This document shows positions 1 to 8,000 of a stretch of DNA of 16,682 nucleotides, piece after piece. Source of the stretch: Acidobacteriota bacterium. GTDB taxonomy: Bacteria; Acidobacteriota; Terriglobia; Acidiferrales; UBA7541. The position numbers and the translations under genes are program-made. A model generated the notes under the pieces. It was not told the DNA's origin and ran no database searches. It worked only from the letters and a program-made list of their open reading frames with translations. The stretch covers positions 15,579-32,260 of the forward strand of contig PLZZ01000059.1 of the NCBI GenBank assembly GCA_003153585.1, in the 5' to 3' direction. Each line of letters begins with the position of its first letter. The stretch's first letter is position 1.

Positions 1-498
1 GAGCCTCTTGTGCTACCGGAGTTCGACGAATATCAGGGGGAAGCAGTGCTCAAACACTGCCTGCCCGGGTTGCTCGAAAACGACCAGAAAGTCCGAGATC
101 TCCATGCCTCGTTTCAGTCTTCTGCCGGCTCTGCCGAAAAACGCGCGACTTTTCAAAAGTTGTTCGAAGCTGTCATTGGCGAGTGGGTGCGCGGCGAGAT
201 CTCTCCGCCAGGCGTAGAGACCTGGTCGGAGTTTTGCTCCAGGGTTAATTCCGGTCTCGTAAAGTTTCTCTCTGCCGGGGTACGCGGTGAACGAGTTGCC
301 ATTTTTACTTCCGGCGGTCCGATCGCAGTTGCCATGCAGCGTGCTATGCATCTCTCTGCGGAAAGGGCCTTGCAAGTGAGTTGGATGTCGCGCAACTCCT
401 CTTGGAGTGAATTTCTCTACTCCGCCCAGCGGTTCACACTCAGCTCTTTCAATGTCCACGGGCATCTCAACGATCCCGCGATGATGACGTACCGCTAG
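1..498 (+). CDS. Histidine phosphatase family protein, C-terminal part (5' end off window)
   Basis: The reading frame is already open at base 1, so the N-terminal half, which would hold the RHG catalytic motif, lies outside the window. What remains is 165 codons ending in TAG. It has an acidic stretch near its start (PEFDEYQGE) and a late strand-turn motif FTSGGPIAVA at 304-333, the position where this superfamily normally has its second catalytic histidine (xHGG). Here that residue is serine (TCC, 310-312). Family members remove phosphate from sugar phosphates, nucleotides or other small molecules; the substrate here is unknown. The next gene, a kinase, begins 8 bases after the stop, so the two are probably co-transcribed and may act on the same metabolite. 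The family call rests on overall pattern and context. The internal GTG at base 10 is probably not the start. Confidence 0.7.
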   Translation, partial: EPLVLPEFDEYQGEAVLKHCLPGLLENDQKVRDLHASFQSSAGSAEKRATFQKLFEAVIGEWVRGEISPPGVETWSEFCSRVNSGLVKFLSAGVRGERVAIFTSGGPIAVAMQRAMHLSAERALQVSWMSRNSSWSEFLYSAQRFTLSSFNVHGHLNDPAMMTYR

Positions 499-506
499 GG
501 CTTCCC

Positions 507-1574
507 ATGAGCGACTTTCTGGACCATCCGACAGCCATTCGATCCGGCGAAGAACTTGATTTGGGACGCCTCGAACCCTTCTTGGGCCGTCACTTTCCCA
601 ACGAAGAAGGTGCGCTTCAAGTTCACCAATTTCCCAGCGGCCATTCCAATTTGACTTATTCATTGCATCTTGGCGCCAAGGAGTTGGTTCTTCGGCGGCC
701 TCCCTTCGGAAGCAAGGTCAAATCGGCACACGATATGAGCCGCGAATTTCGCGTGCTCTCTAAGCTCCACTCCGTCTACGCCCCGGCTCCCGAAGTGCTT
801 CTCTATTGTGACGACGCTTCCGTCATCGGCGCACCGTTCTACGTGATGCAACCGATCCACGGCATCATTCTTCGCAGACAGTTGCCGCCCGGTTTGGATT
901 TTCCTCCGGAAACGGCGCGGCGGCTCAGCGAATCCTTCATCGAAAATCTCATACGCCTGCACCGCGTGGATTACGCCGGCGCGGGTCTTTCCGATCTGGG
1001 TAAGCCGGAGGGATATCTGGAACGGCAGGTCCGTGGCTGGACCGAGCGCTACTCCGGTTCCAGGACACACGATTATCCCGAGGTGGAAAAAATTTCCGCG
1101 TGGATGCAGCAACACATGCCGTCCACAACCGCCGTTTCGCTGATTCACAATGACTACAAATACGACAACGTAGTCCTCGATTCGAGCGACATCACGAAAA
1201 TTGTCGGCGTGCTCGATTGGGAGATGTCCACTATCGGTGACTCTCTCTCAGACCTCGGCGCTGTACTGGCTTATTGGATCGATGCGAAGGACCCTGAGGA
1301 GCTGGAACAAAATCGCTGGGGACCCACGAACTATCCGGGCAGCTTCACGCGCGAAGAAATTGTGCAGTATTACGCCCAAAAAACGGGCCGCGATGTATCT
1401 CAGATGCCTTTCTATCTCACCTTCGCCCGTTTCAAACTTGCCGTCATCGTCCAGCAAATTTATTATCGCTATCACCAAGGCTTTACCAAAGACGAACGCT
1501 TTGCAGCCATGCCCGAAAGAATTCAGATACTTTTGCGTGCCTCTTTGCACTGCGCGCAAACCGGCCGAATTTAG
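507..1574 (+). CDS. Phosphotransferase family protein (ACAD10/11- and LvaA-like acyl-CoA kinase)
   Basis: This is a 355-residue protein with the aminoglycoside-phosphotransferase/choline-kinase fold. The Brenner motif is HNDYKYDN at residues 214-221 (catalytic Asp216, metal-binding Asn221), followed by the metal-binding LDWE at 236-239 and the family signature STIGDSLSDL at 241-250. The N lobe has LVLRRPPFG at 60-68 and a conserved REF (Arg79-Glu80-Phe81). The order and wording of these motifs match my recollection of the kinase domain of animal ACAD11 and of LvaA from levulinate catabolism, which phosphorylates the 4-hydroxyl of 4-hydroxyacyl-CoA. The ATG follows AGGG (497-500), which overlaps the stop of the upstream phosphatase gene. 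The gene runs tail to tail into a - strand operon that carries an ACAD11-like dehydrogenase, supporting a shared pathway. Kinase fold: very likely. Acyl-CoA substrate: inference. Confidence 0.92.
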   Translation: MSDFLDHPTAIRSGEELDLGRLEPFLGRHFPNEEGALQVHQFPSGHSNLTYSLHLGAKELVLRRPPFGSKVKSAHDMSREFRVLSKLHSVYAPAPEVLLYCDDASVIGAPFYVMQPIHGIILRRQLPPGLDFPPETARRLSESFIENLIRLHRVDYAGAGLSDLGKPEGYLERQVRGWTERYSGSRTHDYPEVEKISAWMQQHMPSTTAVSLIHNDYKYDNVVLDSSDITKIVGVLDWEMSTIGDSLSDLGAVLAYWIDAKDPEELEQNRWGPTNYPGSFTREEIVQYYAQKTGRDVSQMPFYLTFARFKLAVIVQQIYYRYHQGFTKDERFAAMPERIQILLRASLHCAQTGRI

Positions 1575-1622
1575 GGCATCGCTCGGGTAAGCTTTCCAAA
1601 TCTGCACTCAAATAAGAGTTAA

Positions 1623-2087
1623 TCAGGTGTAGTAGCGGACGATCCACTCCGCAACGCAGACTGGTTTTGCAGATCCTTCGTTTTCTATGATTACGGAATA
1701 CGTCGCTTCAGCCGCATCGGAGAGTTCTTTTAAATCCAAGAGCGCAATCCGCGCACGAATCCTGGAATCGGCCCGCACCGCCGCAGGAAATCGCACACGA
1801 TTCAAACCGTAATTCACCGCCAATCGCACGCCGCCCTGGACTTGAATCGCCTCCTTCATAAGGTGGCTGAGCAAAGAGAGCGTAAGAAACCCGTGAGCGA
1901 TCGTGTCGCCGTAAGGTGACTCCTTGCTCGCCCGCGCGCGATCCAGATGAATCCATTGCCGGTCTTCCGTAGCTTCCGCGAACTTCTCGATCCGCTCCTG
2001 CGTAACGAGAAACCACTCCGTAACGCCAACTTCCCTGCCCACGAATTCTTTCAACGATTGCGGATTTTTGATCACGAGCGGCGGCAT
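1623..2087 (-). CDS. MaoC family dehydratase ((R)-specific enoyl-CoA hydratase type)
   Basis: This hot-dog-fold protein of 154 residues hydrates trans-2-enoyl-CoA to a 3-hydroxyacyl-CoA or runs the reverse reaction. The hydratase motif is visible at residues 42-51 (Asp42, His47, Asp49), followed by YGDTIAHGFLTLSL at 59-72, typical of single-domain MaoC proteins. I chose the ATG at 2087 because it overlaps the dehydrogenase stop as TGATG and has a purine-rich GAGAGAAG directly upstream. The open frame extends 10 codons further up to 2117, but that would overlap the dehydrogenase gene by 31 bases and lacks a better ribosome site. It is the last gene of the operon hydratase - dehydrogenase - MaoC, and translational coupling to the dehydrogenase is likely. 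It could handle the enoyl-CoA made by that enzyme. Confidence 0.9.
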   Translation of the reverse strand: MPPLVIKNPQSLKEFVGREVGVTEWFLVTQERIEKFAEATEDRQWIHLDRARASKESPYGDTIAHGFLTLSLLSHLMKEAIQVQGGVRLAVNYGLNRVRFPAAVRADSRIRARIALLDLKELSDAAEATYSVIIENEGSAKPVCVAEWIVRYYT

Positions 2088-3292
2088 CAACTTCTCTCGG
2101 CTTTCGCCAACTCCCACTTTGCAATCGACTCGATATGTACTTCATCCGGTCCGTCTGCCAACCGCAGCGTCCGAGCCATAGCCCAAGCGCTAGCCAGAAA
2201 CGTGTCCTGCGAAAGTCCGGCCGCTCCATGCGCCTGCATTGCCCGATCCAGCACACGCAGAGCCACGTTAGGCGCTACAACTTTGATCATCGCAATCTCG
2301 GCCCGTGCTGCTTTGTTGCCTACCGTGTCCATCATGTGCGCGGCCTTCAGCGTCAGCAGCCGCGCCTGTTCGATCTCCATGCGCGACTCGGCGATTCCCG
2401 CGCGAATCGTTCCCTGTTCGGCTAGCGCCTTCCCGAAGGCCACCCTCATTTGCACCCGTTTGCACATGGTTTCGAGCGCCCGCTCCGCGAGCCCGATACA
2501 TCGCATGCAATGATGAATCCGCCCAGGCCCCAGACGCCCTTGCGCAATCTCAAATCCGCGCCCTTCGCCAAGCAACATGTTTGTCGCTGGCACGCGCACT
2601 TTTTCAAAGTGAATTTCAGCGTGCCCGTGCGGCGCGTGGTCGTATCCGAATACTGTTAACATCCGCACGATCTTGACTCCGGGCGTATCGAGCGGCACGA
2701 GGATCATCGACTGCTGCTTGTGCGGCGGCGCGGAAGGATCGCTCTTGCCCATGAATATCGCGATCTTGCATCGCGGATCGCCTGCTCCTGAGGACCACCA
2801 CTTCCGCCCGTTAATCACGTACTCATCGCCGTCTCGTACGATGCCCGATGCAATGTTGGTGGCATCCGACGAGGCAACATCCGGTTCGGACATGGAGAAG
2901 CAGGATCGAATTTCGCCGGCCAGCAGCGGCTTTAGCCATTTTTCTTTTTGTTCTGCCGTACCATAACGCGCCAGCACCTCCATATTCCCGGTATCCGGCG
3001 CTGAACAATTGAACACCTCGGGCGCCATGTGACTGCGCCCCATGATTTCGCAAAGCGGCGCGTACTCCAGGTTGGTCAGGCCCGCGCCGTTTTCATCGTG
3101 CGGCAAAAACAAATTCCACAATCCCTCTTGGCGCGCCTTCGGCTTCAGTTCTTCCACGATCCGCGCGGGTTTCCAGCGTTCCCGCTCAATTTCTTCGTGG
3201 AATCGCTGTTCGTTTGGATACACGTGGACGTCCATGAAGCTTTGTAGCCGCCGCTGCAGCTCCTTCGTCTTTGCGCTGGGTTCAAAGTCCAT
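2087..3292 (-). CDS. Acyl-CoA dehydrogenase family protein, ACAD10/11 (LvaC)-like
   Basis: This 401-residue flavoprotein is of full length for the family. The diagnostic stretches are [13 protein letters not shown] (95-107), [17 protein letters not shown] (130-146, FAD/substrate binding), [16 protein letters not shown] (158-173), [11 protein letters not shown] and [10 protein letters not shown] near the C terminus, where Glu384 is the candidate catalytic base. From memory these are nearly identical to the dehydrogenase domain of animal ACAD11 rather than to ordinary short- or medium-chain enzymes. That branch and bacterial LvaC process phosphorylated 4-hydroxyacyl-CoA, eliminating phosphate, instead of, or as well as, simple 2,3-dehydrogenation. 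The gene lies 16 bases after the enoyl-CoA hydratase gene and overlaps the MaoC gene. A matching kinase gene converges on this operon. Family: near certain. Substrate: inference. Confidence 0.95.
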   Translation of the reverse strand: MDFEPSAKTKELQRRLQSFMDVHVYPNEQRFHEEIERERWKPARIVEELKPKARQEGLWNLFLPHDENGAGLTNLEYAPLCEIMGRSHMAPEVFNCSAPDTGNMEVLARYGTAEQKEKWLKPLLAGEIRSCFSMSEPDVASSDATNIASGIVRDGDEYVINGRKWWSSGAGDPRCKIAIFMGKSDPSAPPHKQQSMILVPLDTPGVKIVRMLTVFGYDHAPHGHAEIHFEKVRVPATNMLLGEGRGFEIAQGRLGPGRIHHCMRCIGLAERALETMCKRVQMRVAFGKALAEQGTIRAGIAESRMEIEQARLLTLKAAHMMDTVGNKAARAEIAMIKVVAPNVALRVLDRAMQAHGAAGLSQDTFLASAWAMARTLRLADGPDEVHIESIAKWELAKAERS

Positions 3293-3308
3293 AGGTCAAA
3301 GGTCTCTT

Positions 3309-4139
3309 CTATTTGCCGGTGAAGACCGGAGCGCGTTTTTCGACAAAGTGCGCCACGCCTTCTTTGAAGTCTTCGCACTGCAGGCTGGCCAGCATTTCTC
3401 GCTCGGAGATTTCAAAAGCTTCCGCCAGAGTCAGAAACATCGCGTCGTACACTTGCCGCTTGATCACGCGCAGCGACCGCGGGCTCACGTTCGAGGCCAG
3501 GTCCACTGCGTACTCCCGCACCTTCGCATGAAACGCATCCTGCGGAAAGACTTGATTCACCAGTCCCATTCGCAGAGCCTCCGCCGCATCAATCATCCTC
3601 GCGGAAAATAGCAAGTCCAGTGCGTTGGCGTGTCCCACCAGACGCGGTAACATCCACGCCATTCCGTATTCGGCAATCAGTCCTCGACGCGCAAAAGCCG
3701 TTCCAAAACGCGCACCGTCGGAAGCAAAACGTAAATCGCAGTACAAAGCAATCACTAATCCCAAACCGACGATGGGACCATTGATGGCCGCAATCACGGG
3801 CTTTGTGACCGCCGGGAAATATGAATATTTTTTCTGAAAATCCGCTCTTGTGCCTTCGACAGTGCCGCCCTGAGGTTGCACCGCTTGGGCTCGTTGCGCG
3901 GAATCGAGTCCCTTCGTCGCGACCGTGGACAAGAGCGATATATCTGCGCCCGCGCAGAATCCTCGTCCCGCGCCCGTCAAGATGATCACGCGAACATTTT
4001 CGTCACGTTCCGCGTCTCTCACCGCGGCTTTTACTTCGCCTTCCATAACGGCGGTCCAGGCGTTCAGTTTATCTGGACGGTTGAGAGTGATCGTCGCGAC
4101 CCGGTCGGCTACGTTGTACAGCGTTTCTTGGTTTGGCAT
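3309..4139 (-). CDS. Enoyl-CoA hydratase/isomerase (crotonase) family protein
   Basis: This crotonase-fold enzyme of 276 residues has the first oxyanion-hole segment GAGRGFCAGADIS at 56-68 and the second INGPIVGLGL at 119-128. Glu147 in RRGLIAEYGMAW (141-152) sits where hydratases carry a catalytic acid/base; the Glu of the other canonical position is not obvious. It should add water to, or shift the double bond of, enoyl-CoA esters in beta-oxidation. I start it at ATG 4139. A TTG at 4160 would add seven residues (MYIIRPT) but falls inside promoter-like sequence. No Shine-Dalgarno is present before ATG 4139, and a TATAAT box sits 10 bases upstream, so the mRNA may be leaderless. It is the first gene of the dehydrogenase/MaoC operon. 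Confidence 0.92.
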   Translation of the reverse strand: MPNQETLYNVADRVATITLNRPDKLNAWTAVMEGEVKAAVRDAERDENVRVIILTGAGRGFCAGADISLLSTVATKGLDSAQRAQAVQPQGGTVEGTRADFQKKYSYFPAVTKPVIAAINGPIVGLGLVIALYCDLRFASDGARFGTAFARRGLIAEYGMAWMLPRLVGHANALDLLFSARMIDAAEALRMGLVNQVFPQDAFHAKVREYAVDLASNVSPRSLRVIKRQVYDAMFLTLAEAFEISEREMLASLQCEDFKEGVAHFVEKRAPVFTGK

Positions 4140-4161
4140 AGTGGGCCGGATTATATACAAT
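4133..4161 (+). promoter_or_regulatory. Candidate sigma70-type promoter of the alpha/beta hydrolase gene
   Basis: TTGGCA (4133-4138, 5 of 6 matches) and TACAAT (4156-4161, 5 of 6) are separated by the ideal 17 bases. The -10 box directly abuts the -10 box of the opposing promoter, and the -35 box overlaps the hydratase start codon. The predicted leader to ATG 4262 is about 94 bases and contains an inverted repeat, ACTTC/GAAGT, at 4211-4226. Confidence 0.5.
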
Positions 4162-4179
4162 GGCGGCCGCGTTAGTCAC
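4150..4179 (-). promoter_or_regulatory. Candidate sigma70-type promoter of the hydratase-dehydrogenase-MaoC operon
   Basis: On the - strand a perfect TATAAT (complement of 4150-4155) lies 18 bases downstream of GTGACT (complement of 4174-4179, 4 of 6 matches to TTGACA). Transcription would begin only 2-4 bases before the ATG at 4139. The spacing and the perfect -10 box are seen directly; activity is inferred. Confidence 0.5.
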
Positions 4180-4261
4180 ATTCATCTGTGTGTAACTATC
4201 TGTTTGAAGGACTTCTCCGCGGAAGTGCTGACCACGGCCGCGTCTCACGATTGGAGGTGCC

Positions 4262-5080
4262 ATGCCCTTCGTGCAAAATCAAGGTGCCAAAATATATTGG
4301 GATGAACAGGGTTCCGGCGAACCTCTATTGCTCATCATGGGCCTCAGCTACCCCTCCTACATGTGGCATCGCACCCGCCCTGTTCTTGCAAATCGTTATC
4401 GCACCATCGCTCTCGATAATCGCGGCGTGGGCCAAAGTGATGTGCCGCCAGGCGTTTACTCCATCGCATTGATGGCCTCGGATGCAGCATCTGTTCTGGA
4501 TGCAGCGGGCGTCGGGAGCGCGCACGTGTTCGGCGTTTCCATGGGCGGCATGATTGCGCAGGAATTTGCGCTTCAATATCCGAAGCGTGTGCGTTCGCTG
4601 ATTCTGGGTTGCACCGCGTTTGGCGGTCCGCATGCAATTCAAGCCGAGCCCGCGGCACTCCAAACTCTCATGCGTCAGGGCATGACTCCTGAAGAAGCCA
4701 AAGAGGCCATCATCCCGTTCATTTATGACGTGACTACTCCGCGCGAACGCATCGACGAAGACATGGCCATCCGCATGAAGTGGTATCCCACTCCGCAAGG
4801 GTACATGTCCCAACTTCAAGGGATTATCGCCTGGGAAGCCTACAGCCGCATCGCGCAAATCACGGCTCCCACGCTAGTCATTCACGGCGAAACCGACAGG
4901 CTCGTTCCAGCCGCGAACTCGCGGCTAATCGCCGACCGTTTACCTCACGCCAAACTCGTGCTGCTCCCGCACGCAAGCCACATTTTCGAGACCGACCAGC
5001 CCGGCGCGGCACATCAAGCAATTGTAGATTTTCTCGCCGCTCAGAATGGCGGTGCGCAGCGCTCTCAGGCTACTAACTAG
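4262..5080 (+). CDS. Alpha/beta fold hydrolase
   Basis: The 272-residue protein has a full alpha/beta-hydrolase catalytic set: the nucleophile elbow GVSMGG with Ser93, an acid at Asp212 in HGETDRLVP, and His240 in PHASHIFE. The oxyanion region MGLSYPSYMW is at 26-35, and LDNRGVGQSD (51-60) is the usual motif after strand 4. It has no signal peptide, so it is probably cytoplasmic. It most resembles esterase/lyase-type small hydrolases; the substrate cannot be told from sequence. GGAGG at 4253-4257 lies four bases before the ATG. It is divergent from the beta-oxidation-like operon and could be a thioesterase or ester hydrolase of the same pathway, but that is a guess. Its TAG stop shares the palindrome CTAG with the stop of the convergent patatin gene. 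Confidence 0.93.
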   Translation: MPFVQNQGAKIYWDEQGSGEPLLLIMGLSYPSYMWHRTRPVLANRYRTIALDNRGVGQSDVPPGVYSIALMASDAASVLDAAGVGSAHVFGVSMGGMIAQEFALQYPKRVRSLILGCTAFGGPHAIQAEPAALQTLMRQGMTPEEAKEAIIPFIYDVTTPRERIDEDMAIRMKWYPTPQGYMSQLQGIIAWEAYSRIAQITAPTLVIHGETDRLVPAANSRLIADRLPHAKLVLLPHASHIFETDQPGAAHQAIVDFLAAQNGGAQRSQATN

Positions 5081-8000
5081 CTTGCCTTCTGGCCGCCAGT
5101 AGTCAGCCTCGAAACGTCAAAACCGAACTTCTCCAGCTCGATTTTCAATTGCCCATCTAACGCCCCATTTGTAGGCGTCGCTGCTCCGGTTGGCAAAGTC
5201 GCAGCCGCTTCCCCTAACATCGAGCTCATCACTTCGTGATAGCCCAGCTCTCGGTAGCTTTCAAATTGCGATTCCGTAAACCATTGATCCACCGTCGTTT
5301 CGTGCGGAAACTGTGGATGCATCGTATGATAATTTTTAATATCGGTGGACTCGTCACCCGTCAGGGACGCTTTGAAATAAATAATTGTTCCGGTGGGCGC
5401 GGATTTGTCCACCGCCTCGTAATGGATTGTCCCTATTGCGCAATGCTTCTTGCTGGGCTTTCCTAATTTCGGCGGCACGATATCGCTGATGTTCAGTTGG
5501 ATATCGATCCCCAGATCGATTCGGCATTTCCGTATAGCGTTTCCCAACCCCGTGAATCCATAGCAGTCGTCCGCCTCCGCATCGCACACAATTATCAGCC
5601 CGCACCGCCGCTTCACCAGCTCGTACAATCCCATGTTTTCAAAATGTCCGCCGTCAGACAGGTACACGTATGCGGCTTCATCATCCGTACCTGCGAACAG
5701 CTCATTCAGCAGGTACGTCAATCCAAAGATTGGTGTCGCCCGTCTCGACGTTCGCCGGTCTCGGGGATTTCCGAGCCATTGTCCCAGACGCACATCGAAT
5801 AACGTCATTAGAAACGCTACTGGGGCCGAGCTGTAAGATCCCATGTTCGGACTTGCCGCCGCCCCCGAAATCCCCATCGCCAGCCCCAAATTCGGTCCAT
5901 TGAATGGCGGTGGAAACGCGTATTCTTCCGTTCGACGATATCCATAACGTTCGAGCGGTCGTAACAATCTCCGCAATACGCTATGCGCCTCTTCGGCTTC
6001 GCGTTTTTCCACTTCCTCTTTCGTGAGCGGCCTCTGTTGCCGCATCATTGGGCTGTCCTGTTCCTCAAGCCACACATCGAATCCGCAATATCGCGGCGTC
6101 ATGACGAACGATTCCGCCATCCGCTCCTGCCACGCCAAATCTTTTCCCTTAACCAGATTCAGAGACATATTCAGCACCGGGTACGGTCCGTCGTACGGAA
6201 TTTCTGCGTCTACCCTCAAGTCTTTGAGCGGCATGTCATCAGTCCCGTCGAATCCTGTAAATCGGTTCGGCGAACGTCCCTCGTTTGAGGCCCCCAAATA
6301 GCACCTCACCAGGCGGTTTCGATAAAACAAATGCATCGAGAATTGGTTGACGTCCACCCGCCACGCCATAATCCCCGCCACCGCCGCACACAACAAGATC
6401 GCCCACCAGAGCCGGTGCGTGCTGATGCTGGGGTATTCGCTAAACAGATCCAGTTGCTGCACTCTTGCGATCCCGTATGAAAGCCAACACAACAGCCCCG
6501 CGATAAATGCGTACGGGCCCACTTTCGCAACTCCGTCCTTCCACGTCTCCGTTCCCGTTATCCCCGACGCACTTGACTTCCCCGCGAGCACGCCTCCCAC
6601 TGTCGTCAGGATCCACGCCGGCGTCAGATACTTTGCCGCCAGACTCTTCACGAATGCGTTATTCGAAATGAATCCCGGAAAATAGAGCGCGACCCAGAAA
6701 ATCGCCAGCCATACGATTCCCCACAGCAACAGCCATCCTCCCAATCGTCCCCACCATTCCCGGGCTCGGTCGTGAAACACGGTCCCCATCAGTCCAATGT
6801 GCAGTGTTCCCGCGAGCAGGAAGATTCCCAGCACCAGCGGCACGCCCGCCGTTAGCGCCGCCTGTGTCGTCCAACAGAGTGTCTTCTCCGACAGCAGAGC
6901 GTACAGCCATCCCGCCAGTGCGCCAGCGCCCGCCGCTCCGATTAGCGTGATCGTGAAATCACGCGCCGATCGCAACTTTGCATAAAACCGGTCCGCCGCC
7001 GACTTTGTATTGTTCTCTGCAGGCGGTGCCTTTGCCTGGGCTCGAGCATGTCCGGCCAAATCGGCCATCTCTTCAGCGATCTTCGATACAAATGGCGCCA
7101 GCCAGCGCCTGTAAGCGAATCCTGCGGCGCTTGCTGCTACCCATATCGCGCTGTAAGCAATCGCGCCGTAAAGTGTCGATTCAGCGTACGGCAAATGGTT
7201 CTCGTGACTTCCTCCTCCGATTTGAGAGAACCTCGCCACTTGCCAGAGCGCCCCGAGAACCGCCACCGCAAATAGTGGTCCGGCTGCCAGTGCCAAAATC
7301 CAACTCTGTTTCGTCATTTGTCGCGCGCCGCCATCGTCGCGGCAATCCAGGTATGCCATATTGTTTAGGATTATCAGAAATGCGGTTATCAGCAGGACTA
7401 TCCCGGCATACATCCAGGTGCGCCCGATTTCTGGATTCCACTCCGCCGCCAGTCCCCATTTCTCTGCCAGGCGCGGAAGTAGCAGGAGCGCCGTCAGCAC
7501 AGCGAGCACGATCGTCTGATTCAGCAGCAAGTTCCGCAGATAAATCGCCACCATTGCCAAAGTGTCGCCGCTAAAAATTCCCAGCTTGGGCGTCAAGTAG
7601 TTGCTGAACACCCGTAAAAACCGGATCGGAGGCGGCTCTTTGTCGTCTATCTGGTGCACACGGTTTGTCGCCAGCCGTTTTTGTACCTCCCCAAAACTTT
7701 CTAGCCGCTTCGTCCACGCCGCCAGCCATCCTCCAATGTATCCCCCGCCGGACACTGTCGAGAGATAGTCGATACGGTGCAGCAGCTTCAACTCCGCCAA
7801 GGCCTGTAGCACGCCCAGGTTGAAGGTTGCGCTACGGATCCCTCCCCCCGAAAACGCCAATCCCGTCAGGTTCGCAGCATGAGCTTTGTTGACTACATTG
7901 ACCCAATTGACGTTGTCCTTCTGCCATGCCGGTTCGGCGGCATCGGCCTTTCCCGCGATCGGCGCTACCGGTGAAACCGCGGCATCACGCGGTTTACCCG

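Noticed and set aside
13..663. 216-codon open frame on the - strand
   Set aside because: It is antisense to the phosphatase and kinase genes, which have clear family motifs; the translation is Arg-rich and shows no motif.
2088..2117. Upstream start for the MaoC protein ([10 protein letters not shown] extension)
   Set aside because: It would overlap the dehydrogenase gene by 31 bases; the TGATG-coupled ATG at 2087 with GAGAGAAG is the better start.
4140..4160. TTG start for the enoyl-CoA hydratase (seven extra residues)
   Set aside because: The extra codons are the promoter-like TATAAT region, and the family N terminus fits the ATG at 4139.
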